The position numbers and the translations under genes were made by a program. Shown here one piece after another: positions 50,773 through 59,738 of a DNA stretch of 64,000 bases. The notes under the pieces were generated by a model. It was not told the origin of the DNA, searched no databases, and saw only the letters and a program-made list of their open reading frames with translations. How positions within the stretch are numbered: the first letter of the stretch is position 1; every line of letters starts with the position of its first letter. This stretch comes from Cytophagales bacterium. Lineage in GTDB: Bacteria; Bacteroidota; Bacteroidia; Cytophagales; Cyclobacteriaceae. The stretch covers positions 1-64,000 of the forward strand of contig JAKSDO010000069.1 of the NCBI GenBank assembly GCA_022360055.1, given 5' to 3'.

Positions 50773-51522
50773 TTACACCTGAGACATTCCCCCGTCTACC
50801 GGCAGCTCTATCCCATTGACGTAAGAGCTGTCGTCCGAGGCCAGAAATAGTGCGGCATTTGCGATTTCTTCCGGTTTTCCCATTCTACCGAGCGGAACTT
50901 GCTTAAGGACTTGAGCTCCAAAGTCTTCTTTCGCCTCTTCCGGAATATCCATTTTCCCCCAAATCGGTGTTTCGACAGGTCCCGGAGAAATAGCGTTTAC
51001 TCGTATGCCCCGTTCTGCCAATTCAACGGTAAGCGTCCTTACTAAAGACCTCAATCCGGCTTTTGTGGCTGCATACACACTCATACCCGGCATCCCTTTC
51101 ACATTTGCGATGCTGGTATTGTAAATGATGCTGGCATGGTCGTTCAGGTGCTCCAACGCTGCCTGCGTGGTAAAGAAAGGTCCCCTGAAATTGGTGTCCC
51201 AAAGAGAATCGTACAAATCCTCGGGCATAATTTTTACGGGAGCAGGTTTTCCAATTCCGGCATTTAAAAACAAAATGTCAATTTTCCCAAACCTCCCGGC
51301 AACCTGTTCAAAGACCTTTTGGTTTTCCACGGGTTTGGAAGCATCCGCCAATACCGCGAAGGTATTTTCCGGGGCGCTTCTATTGTATTCGTCTACAGCT
51401 TCCTGTCGCCTGGCAGTGATAACTACCCGGGCTCCTTCTGCCACAAACAACTTTGCTGAAGCCAAACCGATTCCACTGTTGCCTCCTGTGATCAGGGCAA
51501 CTTTTCCTGATAATTTACGCAT
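50773..51522 (-). CDS. short-chain dehydrogenase/reductase
   Basis: A 249-residue classical SDR. Cofactor loop TGGNSGIG (12-19), NAG at 87-89, catalytic Ser137, Tyr150 and Lys154 (YAATK), then NAISPGPVETPIWGK and the C-terminal SYVNGIELPVDGGMSQV. TARR at 37-39 (with Arg38-Arg39 after strand 2) suggests NADP(H) preference. Substrate unknown. It follows the SRPBCC gene by 99 bp on the same strand and is probably in the TetR regulon whose operator lies at 52121. Confidence 0.9.
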   Translation of the reverse strand: MRKLSGKVALITGGNSGIGLASAKLFVAEGARVVITARRQEAVDEYNRSAPENTFAVLADASKPVENQKVFEQVAGRFGKIDILFLNAGIGKPAPVKIMPEDLYDSLWDTNFRGPFFTTQAALEHLNDHASIIYNTSIANVKGMPGMSVYAATKAGLRSLVRTLTVELAERGIRVNAISPGPVETPIWGKMDIPEEAKEDFGAQVLKQVPLGRMGKPEEIANAALFLASDDSSYVNGIELPVDGGMSQV

Positions 51523-51621
51523 GATTTTATTGATTTTAGATTAAAATAAGTTCCAGACGATAAATGTTTTTTTTGAAATATAAATTGTCCCCCGCCAATG
51601 ATTTACCGGAAATCCTGGTAG

Positions 51622-52080
51622 CTAGACGGATGCCATCTTCAATTGAGATTCAGTTTTATGCAATTTCTCCAGCCCTTTAAGAATGCCCGGAGCTGCGATA
51701 AATCGAAAGAACATATACATGAACGGTTTGAGTATAAAATTCTTGGGAGTCATATCCACATGCATATAAGTTTCGGTTTTGTTTTCTCCGACAGAAGTAA
51801 CACCCAACGTCGCCCGGGCACTTTTTATCGGCATGGATGTCCCGTAGATCTCAACCGTGTAATGCGAACCTTCCTCCCAGTCTGTAATCCTCTCTTTAAG
51901 ATAATTGCCGTCCTTAAAGTCACACCGTCTTGTGGCACCTACCTCGCAGGATTGCGACCCTTCGATGAATCGTGATCCTTTAAGCATTGGATGAAACCTG
52001 TGAATATTGGAGTAATCTCCCAAATAATTCCACAAAGCTTCCGCAGGGGCATTGATTCTTCTTTTTGCGCTGATTTTCAT
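51622..52080 (-). CDS. SRPBCC family protein
   Basis: A 152-residue START/SRPBCC-fold protein: starts ISAKRRINAPAEALWNYLGD, a typical polyketide-cyclase-like opening, then CEVGATRRCDFKDGNYLKER, and THVDMTPK-like TETYMHVDMTPKNFILKPF. It would bind or cyclise a hydrophobic ligand in the cytosol; the ligand is unknown. The gene has a 17-bp TetR-type operator 41 bp upstream (52121-52137) and precedes an SDR gene, which suggests a small ligand-inducible detoxification operon. Confidence 0.82.
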   Translation of the reverse strand: MKISAKRRINAPAEALWNYLGDYSNIHRFHPMLKGSRFIEGSQSCEVGATRRCDFKDGNYLKERITDWEEGSHYTVEIYGTSMPIKSARATLGVTSVGENKTETYMHVDMTPKNFILKPFMYMFFRFIAAPGILKGLEKLHKTESQLKMASV

Positions 52081-52120
52081 GTTCTTGCTTTTAAGTAGTT
52101 AATATACGGTTCAATAAATA

Positions 52121-52137
52121 ATTAGACCGGTTGGTTT
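52121..52137. promoter_or_regulatory. TetR-type operator 1
   Basis: ATTAGACCGGTTGGTTT, identical to the 17 bases at 52760-52776. This copy lies between the TetR gene and the SRPBCC gene, 41 bp upstream of the latter's start. Its core ACCGGT is palindromic, as in many TetR-family sites. Confidence 0.75.
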
Positions 52138-52154
52138 TATTGTGTTAAAATTTT

Positions 52155-52742
52155 TTATTCCTTTTTTGATATAAAGTCAAAAGTCATTTTGTACCATTTA
52201 TCAAGAAAATCACGGTTTCGATTCACTTTCATTCTGGAAAAAGCACCCGAAATTCCGGAGTGGATATATTCCGCAATATCTTCCGGCGGCAAATTATCTA
52301 TGATTTCACCTTTCTTCTGCCCTTCCGCCACACACGCTGCTATTTCTGCTACCCAAATTACAAAAATCCTATTCGCTGCTCCGGAAATGGCGGCATTAAA
52401 ACCTCCTACCTCCATGGAAAGATTGGTTACTAAACACCCGGCGTTGAAACCATCCTTTTCATTTGTTTGGATCAGCATGGCATAAAATTCTTTGAGTCGC
52501 TTCAAGGGTGAAACAGAAGGATCTGACAACGCATTTGAAATCATCTTCAAACTGTCAGAACCATATTTATCGATAACTTTTTCTGCAAATTCTTCTTTGG
52601 TCTCAAAAAAATTATAGAAAGATCCTCTGGGGATATCACATGCTTCAAGAATTTCATTTATTCCGACCTTGTTGTAACCTTTCTTTCTAAACAAGTCACA
52701 ACCCTTATCAATGATGTCTTCTATGTTGTGTTTATATCCCAT
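52155..52742 (-). CDS. TetR/AcrR family transcriptional regulator
   Basis: A 195-residue repressor. The N-terminal HTH is IEDIIDKGCDLFRKKGYNKV (~7-26), then GINEILEACDIPRGSFYNFF and ETKEEFAEKVI, a regular TetR recognition region. The C-terminal ~140 residues are the ligand-binding helical bundle. Two identical operators frame the gene, one upstream of its own start (52760) and one upstream of the SRPBCC gene (52121), so it likely represses itself and the SRPBCC-SDR operon. The ligand is unknown. Confidence 0.9.
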   Translation of the reverse strand: MGYKHNIEDIIDKGCDLFRKKGYNKVGINEILEACDIPRGSFYNFFETKEEFAEKVIDKYGSDSLKMISNALSDPSVSPLKRLKEFYAMLIQTNEKDGFNAGCLVTNLSMEVGGFNAAISGAANRIFVIWVAEIAACVAEGQKKGEIIDNLPPEDIAEYIHSGISGAFSRMKVNRNRDFLDKWYKMTFDFISKKE

Positions 52743-52759
52743 TACATCGGATAACGAAA

Positions 52760-52776
52760 ATTAGACCGGTTGGTTT
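52760..52776. promoter_or_regulatory. TetR-type operator 2
   Basis: Second identical copy of ATTAGACCGGTTGGTTT, 17 bp upstream of the tetR start, consistent with autoregulation. Confidence 0.75.
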
Positions 52777-52848
52777 AAAATTGGCACTAAACTATCGCGC
52801 ATTAATTTTAAATGTCAAAGTTCCGACATTTCCGGTTCGGGTGATTAG

Positions 52849-53493
52849 TTACAAATTCCAAAGCCTTAAAATCGTTTCTTTACTTGATTTGGAAAGATTG
52901 GAATCGAAAACAGCCAGCTCGGCCAGCTCTTTGTTCACCTTATCCATCTTGGAATAAAGCAACTGATAGATCTGCTGAACTGTCAGCGCCTTATCATTTC
53001 GCAAATCCAGGTAGAGTTCATCTCCGGCCTTAACTTCTCCCGGCTGAATAACGCGAAAATAAACGCCGGGATGGTCATATTCGATAAACTGTTTTATGAG
53101 CTCAACCGATTCAAACTTCGCAGCAAATTTGCTGCAAGGCTGACGCGGCTGACTAACCTGAATAACGGCGCCCCCGAGTTTGTAAACATCACCGATTTTG
53201 ATTTCATCCTCGTTCAGCTCCGAAATCGTAAGATTCTCTCCAAACATTCCAAAGGTCCATTCAAGATACGGATATTTCTCTTTCCAATAATTGTAATAAT
53301 TTTCTCCGTATGCATAGCACGCTTTGTCAATACCTCCATGAACCTTGAGATTATTGATATGGTCCCCCTGCACCCCCCGGCTTTCCAAAAAGATTGGCCG
53401 ATCAACGGGCTTTTTAAATATCCCTGTTTGATACGTCTTGTTTTTCCAATGGATCGTTCGCTCTTTTCCTAAGTTGGTGGATACTACTTTCAT
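52849..53493 (-). CDS. MOSC domain protein (YiiM-like)
   Basis: A 214-residue MOSC protein. Key blocks are GVQGDHINNLKVHGGIDKAC (~40-59), YAYGENYYNYWKEKYPYLEW, GMFGENLTISELNEDEIKIG and QVSQPRQPCSKFAAK, the last containing the conserved Cys that in YiiM/YcbX relatives contacts the molybdenum cofactor. Such enzymes reduce N-hydroxylated compounds with Moco. No redox partner is adjacent. A 3' helical tail (QQIYQLLYSKMDKVNKELAE) is typical of YiiM proteins. The MaoC gene follows 18 bp upstream in the window on the same strand. Confidence 0.85.
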   Translation of the reverse strand: MKVVSTNLGKERTIHWKNKTYQTGIFKKPVDRPIFLESRGVQGDHINNLKVHGGIDKACYAYGENYYNYWKEKYPYLEWTFGMFGENLTISELNEDEIKIGDVYKLGGAVIQVSQPRQPCSKFAAKFESVELIKQFIEYDHPGVYFRVIQPGEVKAGDELYLDLRNDKALTVQQIYQLLYSKMDKVNKELAELAVFDSNLSKSSKETILRLWNL

Positions 53494-53511
53494 TTCATAT
53501 TTTTGGCAATC

Positions 53512-53991
53512 CTACTTTTTTTTATTGTTATTAAAATAATATAGAAATACCAGAATTCCTGTATATGCAGGTTTATTGTTTCCTTTAATTTCCAGTGTTA
53601 CTTTCAGGTGGCATTTAGATACTCCTCGCAAGTTTACCAGCGCATGCAAACTTGCCCTCAACCTCACCTCGCTATCTACTACTACGGGTTGATTATATTT
53701 AAGATCTTCAATCCCGTAATTGATCATCATATCTATGTTTCGGATCTCGGCAATTTGTTCCCACAGATAAGGGGAAATCGCAATATTCAGATAACCGTGG
53801 GATATCGTCTTGCCAAAATTTCCTTCTTTTTTGGCCCGGTTCGGGTCTGTGTGGATCCATTGGTAATCCAAGGTAGCCTCTGCAAACTTATCAATACGGT
53901 CCTGGGTCATTTTGAGGTAGCCGGAAACTCCCAACTCTTTGCCAAGGTATTGCTCAAACTCTTCATGACTATTGATAACCAGTGCACTCAT
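53512..53991 (-). CDS. MaoC-like (R)-specific enoyl-CoA hydratase
   Basis: A 159-residue hot-dog-fold protein when started at ATG 53991 (MSALVINSHEEFEQYLGKEL); the 34-codon extension upstream looks non-coding. The hydratase-2 motif is DYQWIHTDPNRAKKEG, with the Asp and His of the catalytic dyad five residues apart, followed by GKTISHGYL. It hydrates trans-2-enoyl-CoA to (R)-3-hydroxyacyl-CoA. Family uses range from beta-oxidation by-products to PHA precursors; its local role is unknown. It is 18 bp from the MOSC gene. Confidence 0.85.
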   Translation of the reverse strand: MSALVINSHEEFEQYLGKELGVSGYLKMTQDRIDKFAEATLDYQWIHTDPNRAKKEGNFGKTISHGYLNIAISPYLWEQIAEIRNIDMMINYGIEDLKYNQPVVVDSEVRLRASLHALVNLRGVSKCHLKVTLEIKGNNKPAYTGILVFLYYFNNNKKK

Positions 53992-54203
53992 ATAAATGGT
54001 TTTTTGAAAATGAACCTCGAAGATAAAAGAAGTCATCAAATTATCATGCATTTCTTCAAGAGATATAGTGCCGGAAACAATATTGAAATGCATTTCACTG
54101 CATATTTCCTGCTATTCACTGCAAAAAATTAAGCTAGATACTATGTTCTATGTAAATTCATTGTGCTAAACATGGTCTAGAGGCCATAAAAATTTGAAAA
54201 TCC

Positions 54204-56621
54204 ATGCTTGACAATTATTTAAAAATCGCTATAAGGAAAGCTATCAACGACAAAGCGTATTCTCTGATAAACCTAGTCGGTCTCGCCATTGGTTTGGCAT
54301 CATTTCTATATATCAGCCGTTATGTGGGCTTCGAACAAAATGTAGACCGTTTTCATACAAATTTTGATCATATATACCGGCTTCATACTCATCTTAAATG
54401 GAATGAAATGGATGAGATCTTCCCCCAGACAGCTCCGGCAGTTGGAACGGCAATTAGCGATAATTTTGCTGAAGCTGAGTTTGTCACACGCATTCACCCA
54501 TTGCCGGGAAAGCGAATGGTAAAAGTCGGAAACGATATTTACCAGGAATCAGGCATTCTTTCCGTAGACAGTAATTTTCTAAAGGTTTTTTCTTTTGAAA
54601 TACAAAGCGGAAATCCCGATAAACTATTTGATAAGCCTGACAGGGTTGTGTTGACAGAATCATGGTCGAAGCAATTTTTTGGTGATCGTAAAGGTTTGAA
54701 CCAAACCCTGGAAATTGACGGCAAACTGTTTGTGGTAAGCGGAATAATCCAGGATCCTCCCGCGGACTCTCACCTGCAATATTCGATCCTGATGAGCAAT
54801 CTTTCCGACCGGGAATTGAAATATTTTGAATGGAGCTGGGTATGGTGCAATTTGGTGACCTACATCAAACTTCATCCTGAAACTCTACCGGAAAACCTGG
54901 AAGCTAAGTTTCCCGGTCTGGTAAGGGAAAACGCAGGATACGCCATAGAGCGAATCACCGGCAAATCAATCGACAGATTTTTTAAAAATGGAAACAGCCT
55001 GGGCTACCAACTTGAGCCCCTGGCGGATGTTTACTACAGCGGTTATAATCCGATCGGCACTTCCGGAAGCCGTACCTTTGTTCTGGTTTTCGGAATTGTG
55101 GCCTTTACCATATTATTTTTGGCGTGCATCAACTATACAAATCTTACAACTGCCCGATCTATGAATCGGGCCAAAGAAATTGGCCTCAGAAAAGTAGCAG
55201 GCACCTCCAAAAATCAGTTGTATCTTCAATTCCTCATCGAATCAATACTTTTCAGCTTTGTGGCGTCAATACTGGCCATTTTCATTTATGAATCGTTAAA
55301 CAGCATCATCAATTCCATTTATAGTATTCAATGGAATTTAAGCCTGACGCACAATGTAAACTATCTATGGTTCATTCTCGTAGTTTCATTCGCGGTCGGT
55401 ATTTTCTCCGGAATTTACCCGGCGCTTTACCTCTCGTCTTTCAAGCCAGCCGGAGCCTTGAAAGGGCTTTACCAAAAAGGACAAACCAAAAGCCCTATGC
55501 GAAACTGGCTGGTTGGGTTCCAGTTTGTCATCTCATTTTGCATCATTATCTTCACCGTGGCGGTCAATTCACAGATCAGATATCTTAAAAACAGAGACCT
55601 TGGCTTCGATAAGGAAAATCTGATCGTAATAAATAATATAAATTTGCTAAAAAGCAGAAACGCCTTTAAAGAAGAAGTAAATAAAAATTCTGCCGTAATA
55701 TCCTCGACATTGTCAAGCAACATTCCCTCGCTCAATGCGCATGGTGAGCTGTTCAGAAGGATGAATGGGAAACAGGAAGATTTCATCATGACGCTAATTG
55801 ATGCCGATCATGACTTCGTCAATACCTTTAGCCTAAACATTAACAAAGGCGAGAATTACACTTCCAATGACCTCATATCTCAGAGCCCAGGCGTTGTAAT
55901 AAACAACAAGGCAAAAGAAATTTTGGCGTATGAAGATGCCATCGGTCAAACGATCATGGGCTTGGATGACGGGAGAACGCTCAGAATTTCCGGGATAATC
56001 GATGATTTTGATTATTTCCTCTCACAAGTTGAATTGCGGCCGATCATTATCCGGCCGTATATCGACCGGGAACCGGAAAACAGCATTAACCATCTTACTG
56101 TAAAAATCTCTACCGGTGATCTCTCAAATACCATCGGCAACCTGGAAGAAATCTGGAAAGCACAGAAACCCGAAATTCCATTTCAATATCATTTTTATGA
56201 TGACATTTTTAAGGATATGTATATCCGGCAGATCAGGCTGGGGAGTTTACTTACACTCTTTTCAGGCCTGGCCATCACCATAGCCATTTCTGGCCTGGTC
56301 GGTTTGATATCGTTTCATACAAAACAATTGACAAAATCAATCGGCATCAGAAAAGTGTTTGGGGCTAAAACCTTTACTATTCTTGCGCTGATTACCAGGG
56401 ATTTTCTAAGGCTCTTTGTTCTTGCATTTGTGATCGCCATACCTGTTGTAAATTACGCCATAAAGGACTGGCTGGAAACTTTTGTAAACAAAATGGATTT
56501 AAGCATTTGGCTATTTTTGATGCCTGGTCTGGGGGTGATCATCACAGCGTTATTGACGATCTGGATACAATCCTATAAATCTGCCATTGCAAATCCTGTG
56601 GATGCGATGAGGAATGAGTAG
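54204..56621 (+). CDS. FtsX/MacB-type ABC transporter permease
   Basis: An 805-residue two-repeat permease in the Bacteroidota MacB/FtsX style. Each half has a TM helix, a MacB_PCD periplasmic domain and FtsX TM helices. Landmarks: LDNYLKIAIRKAINDKAYSL at the N-terminus, RTFVLVFGIVAFTILFLACI then NRAKEIGLRKVAGTSKNQLY (FtsX 1, ~310-345), GLVSFHTKQ-like GLVGLISFHTKQLTKSIGIR KV and NPVDAMRNE at the end. No ATP-binding subunit is adjacent, so the partner would be encoded elsewhere. These permeases mostly export peptides, lipoproteins or toxins and rearrange the envelope. The gene is followed directly by a kinase remnant. Confidence 0.85.
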   Translation: MLDNYLKIAIRKAINDKAYSLINLVGLAIGLASFLYISRYVGFEQNVDRFHTNFDHIYRLHTHLKWNEMDEIFPQTAPAVGTAISDNFAEAEFVTRIHPLPGKRMVKVGNDIYQESGILSVDSNFLKVFSFEIQSGNPDKLFDKPDRVVLTESWSKQFFGDRKGLNQTLEIDGKLFVVSGIIQDPPADSHLQYSILMSNLSDRELKYFEWSWVWCNLVTYIKLHPETLPENLEAKFPGLVRENAGYAIERITGKSIDRFFKNGNSLGYQLEPLADVYYSGYNPIGTSGSRTFVLVFGIVAFTILFLACINYTNLTTARSMNRAKEIGLRKVAGTSKNQLYLQFLIESILFSFVASILAIFIYESLNSIINSIYSIQWNLSLTHNVNYLWFILVVSFAVGIFSGIYPALYLSSFKPAGALKGLYQKGQTKSPMRNWLVGFQFVISFCIIIFTVAVNSQIRYLKNRDLGFDKENLIVINNINLLKSRNAFKEEVNKNSAVISSTLSSNIPSLNAHGELFRRMNGKQEDFIMTLIDADHDFVNTFSLNINKGENYTSNDLISQSPGVVINNKAKEILAYEDAIGQTIMGLDDGRTLRISGIIDDFDYFLSQVELRPIIIRPYIDREPENSINHLTVKISTGDLSNTIGNLEEIWKAQKPEIPFQYHFYDDIFKDMYIRQIRLGSLLTLFSGLAITIAISGLVGLISFHTKQLTKSIGIRKVFGAKTFTILALITRDFLRLFVLAFVIAIPVVNYAIKDWLETFVNKMDLSIWLFLMPGLGVIITALLTIWIQSYKSAIANPVDAMRNE

Positions 56622-56631
56622 AATAAGGTAA

Positions 56632-56902
56632 GGCGTTGAAAAGGTGCTTCTCAACTTAGGACCGCAAGGTGCATTTGTAATGATCACAGGTGATAAAGTG
56701 TGTATCCCGGCATATAAAGCGGATGCTGTCGATACTACAGGGAAACATATTTTGCGGAGCTTATGTCGTCGCAATGGCTGAGAGTAAAGAACCTGCTGCA
56801 TTTTATCAAGGCGGACAACCCGTTTATTCTGTTTCACAAGTTGCCGCTGTCCGGAAATATTCATTCCGCATCCGGCGACCAATGCGCCATCATGATGAGT
56901 GA
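56632..56902 (+). pseudogene. PfkB/ribokinase-type C-terminal remnant, frameshifted
   Basis: From 56632 the sequence encodes GVEKVLLNLGPQGAFVMITG, then DKVCIPAYKADAVDTTG, a recognisable PfkB kinase piece ending in the DTTG of the anion-hole motif. At about 56740 the frame shifts and continues GNIFCGAYVVAMAESKEPAA, where N and I replace D and T of AGDTFCGAY, and SVSQVAAVRKYSFRIR to a stop at 56902. The N-terminal two thirds are missing and the end overlaps the GH9 gene on the other strand. A decayed gene fragment. Confidence 0.8.
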
Positions 56903-58654
56903 TCCTGCGGTGCCATCCATTGTCGGCTCGTTGGTGGAATAATCTCCAACATCGTCGTGATAGGTCACAAATTCATTTTGAAATTTGGCAAACTCATCAG
57001 GTTCGGCAAGTTCAAGACCTAAAAGCTTATTATATATGGTCACGAATATCGGCCCGTCGATAAGTCCGCCCGGCACGACTTTTTTTGTCATGGCCCAAAC
57101 GCTGGTATGTACATCCAATGGATATTCACCGTCCGCAGGCATCCCCGTAAACATTGATGTGCCCCAGGGGTTTTTACCGAACAGCCAGTCTCTGTGATCA
57201 AGCATTACCTGATGAAACAGTGTATCTCCGGTCATTTTCTCATAGAGAAGGATCTCTGTAATAAAGGATGTAATCAGATTGTTGGAGCACCAGATAAAGG
57301 GCACGCCTACGCCGAAAGAATTCGTTTTTGCACGCTGCGCCACATTATTAATCTCAGACCTGTAATAACCCGCCAGTTTTTCCCGGAACTCAGGATCTAC
57401 CAAATCATAGAGCACAAAATGTCCCAGGTTGATGAAAGGATAGTATTGATAATGGGCTGCGGAATCCAGCATCAGCCAATTGTCCGTATTGGCTGCTTCG
57501 GCATACTTTTTAGCATCTGATAAATATTCCTGATTTTCTGTCAACCGATAAAGTTCCGCAGCTCCCCACTCCATATCGTCCGCCCATGTTTGTTCATTGT
57601 AACGATAAGGAGCGCCATAGGAATTTCCCTGTTGATACCCCTCCATCGATTTTCCAAGAGCATAAACTGTTTTTGCCGCATTAAGACATTTCAATGAAAA
57701 CGATTCATCGATATCTTTCCACACCATCGCTCCAAGCGCCAGGGCGGCTGCGCTTCTACCCGCAATATTTGCGACACCGGTCGCTTTACTTTTGTATTCA
57801 TTCAATCCCTGTGGTTGTCCATTGGCAAAATATGCGACTCTGTAGCTATTTGACCCCCAGCCGTAATCAGATCCATCCTCATCCGGCATTTTCCAGCCTC
57901 GATGGTCCCGGTCATCCGCAATCTGATGTATCAACTGATCTGGCGCAACATGCAATTTTAATATCCAATCAAGTCCCCATTTGGCTTCATCCAGTACATC
58001 CGGAATGCCATTGGGCCAAGGTTGCCCCAACGCATTGACCCGGTCGGAGAATTTCTTAGGATAAAGTTCATAAGCTTTTAGCATATGAGCCGTTGCATAA
58101 CTTCCCGTGATCAAGTATTTTAACTGATCTCCCGCATCATGCCATCCGCCGGAAACATCTATATAAGTGGAATCCGGCATTTTACCATAGTGTGACCTCC
58201 CGTCCCTTTTGTGACAAACCATGTCCAGAAATGGATTATAGCCGCAACGCTGTTGTTGCATAAAACGCAATAAATCATCAGTGGTTCCTTCGTATGCCCG
58301 TTCCGAAATCTTAAAACTTGTCGATTTGCTTTTACTTTTAGAACCAGTTATGCGGTAGGTGCCCGGCTGATCAACATCTGAAAAATCCAGATAGTAGTAA
58401 TATTTAAATCTCCCCCAGCCGTCTACCCGGGATTTTTGGGGGTTTAAAAGAGCTTTTGAATTCTGATCTTTTTCATCAATGATATGAAATTTTTCTCTTA
58501 CGGGAGAATTGGAAAAAACAATTGCCCGCTTCGCTTCGTCCGGGCGGTAACCGTATTGATTTATCCGTATAAACGCTTCGTTAATCTTTTTTGAAGATTG
58601 AGCATTGGTCAGTTGAGAACAGAGCATTAGGCCAAAAAGAATCAGATATCGCAT
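56861..58654 (-). CDS. glycoside hydrolase family 9 (cellulase-like)
   Basis: A 597-residue secreted enzyme. Signal peptide ends near TNAQ (~19); residues ~25-115 are the Ig-like N-terminal domain (INQYGYRPDEAKRAIVFSNS); the (alpha/alpha)6 barrel follows. Catalytic motif GGWHDAGD has Asp173 and Asp176; the acid Glu576 is in DYSTNEPTMDGTAGS near the C-terminus. Additional landmarks are KNPWGTSMFTG and ADDMEWGAAELYRLT. GH9 endo-beta-1,4-glucanases cut cellulose or related glucans. It lies 67 bp downstream of a NodB-like deacetylase gene on the same strand, likely one operon for polysaccharide processing. Confidence 0.92.
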   Translation of the reverse strand: MRYLILFGLMLCSQLTNAQSSKKINEAFIRINQYGYRPDEAKRAIVFSNSPVREKFHIIDEKDQNSKALLNPQKSRVDGWGRFKYYYYLDFSDVDQPGTYRITGSKSKSKSTSFKISERAYEGTTDDLLRFMQQQRCGYNPFLDMVCHKRDGRSHYGKMPDSTYIDVSGGWHDAGDQLKYLITGSYATAHMLKAYELYPKKFSDRVNALGQPWPNGIPDVLDEAKWGLDWILKLHVAPDQLIHQIADDRDHRGWKMPDEDGSDYGWGSNSYRVAYFANGQPQGLNEYKSKATGVANIAGRSAAALALGAMVWKDIDESFSLKCLNAAKTVYALGKSMEGYQQGNSYGAPYRYNEQTWADDMEWGAAELYRLTENQEYLSDAKKYAEAANTDNWLMLDSAAHYQYYPFINLGHFVLYDLVDPEFREKLAGYYRSEINNVAQRAKTNSFGVGVPFIWCSNNLITSFITEILLYEKMTGDTLFHQVMLDHRDWLFGKNPWGTSMFTGMPADGEYPLDVHTSVWAMTKKVVPGGLIDGPIFVTIYNKLLGLELAEPDEFAKFQNEFVTYHDDVGDYSTNEPTMDGTAGSLIMMAHWSPDAE

Positions 58655-58721
58655 AATCAGAAGTTGAAGTTCGTTCGAATATACAAGTTGCAGGAATCAG
58701 AGGAAAGTAAATATAAATTCA

Positions 58722-59531
58722 TTATTCCATCAATATAAGTTCGTCAATTCTCTTGAAACCGTATCCTTCAAGCGTCAACCAATGGATCAATTCTTCAAGT
58801 CGAAAGTAAAACTTATCTTTTCTTTCAGGCGCAGTACCGATATGTATCAGCATAATAAATCCATTCAAGCCATAGCCTGAACCGGATTCATAATCTATTA
58901 TGCTTTTCCAGATCTCATCGCTTGATACATAGGAGCTCATCTCAGGAGTAGTGTAATCGGCATTTGTTCTGACCCCTTCCGTAAAATTGACTAATTGAAA
59001 TCCCGCTTCTCTTGTCCAATAGCTTATGCTGTCATTATACCACTCATATGGTGGCATAAACAGCCTTGCTTTATTCTTCATTATTCCGAATTTTTCCATT
59101 TCACGATAATTTGCTTCCAAATCAGATATAAACTCATCCCTACTAACGAACAAACTATCCCTCTTTGTCCAGTCACAATAGAGTAAATGCTTATCGGAGT
59201 GAGCGCCCAGGTAATGTTTGTCATGAACAAGATTTTGAATAATTTCGGAAAATTGCGGATTCCTGTAAAAATCACCGGTAAAGAAAAATGATGCCTTTAC
59301 ATCATTGGATCTCAATATTTTCGCAATATGCATTCCCCCGTCGGCAAAATCTCCTCCGGTAAACACAATGGCCAACTCCTTTTTTGTCGTATCTCCTCTT
59401 ACGAGCCCCCCATAGATACAGGTATATTGTGCGCAGAGATCCGTTTGCTCCAATTGATCGGGCTCTTGAATCTGATTGCCACCTAAAATTGCCACCGACA
59501 AAATATGAAATACGAATACTTTGATATTCAT
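58722..59531 (-). CDS. NodB-like polysaccharide deacetylase family, altered metal motif
   Basis: A 269-residue exported protein (MNIKVFVFHILSVAILGG) starting at ATG 59531. The NodB fold is present: AIVFTGGDFADGGMHIAKIL in place of the usual TFDDGP block, KASFFFTGDF, GAHSDKHLLYCDW with the His-x3-His metal pair, FMPPYEWYND and the final LIHIGTAPERKDKFYFRLEE. The DD of motif 1 is replaced by GGDFADGG, though Bacteroidota relatives share this variant. It may deacetylate a glycan or be an esterase. It sits 67 bp upstream of the GH9 gene, which suggests cooperation on acetylated polysaccharide. Confidence 0.78.
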   Translation of the reverse strand: MNIKVFVFHILSVAILGGNQIQEPDQLEQTDLCAQYTCIYGGLVRGDTTKKELAIVFTGGDFADGGMHIAKILRSNDVKASFFFTGDFYRNPQFSEIIQNLVHDKHYLGAHSDKHLLYCDWTKRDSLFVSRDEFISDLEANYREMEKFGIMKNKARLFMPPYEWYNDSISYWTREAGFQLVNFTEGVRTNADYTTPEMSSYVSSDEIWKSIIDYESGSGYGLNGFIMLIHIGTAPERKDKFYFRLEELIHWLTLEGYGFKRIDELILME

Positions 59532-59738
59532 AATCAAATATAGTTTAAACCGAATGTTTTTGTAAACAAGAGGTTTAAACTCATCGGCATGCCCGATACA
59601 ATCTCAAAGCATCCCTATAAAAATGTAGCGGAAATACCAGAAGAAGATCTAAAATTCAACACAAATGCCGCTTTACAAAAAGAATGCATCCCAGGATGTG
59701 TGATTTGGTGCCACATAACATTACCGATGTAAAATCAA

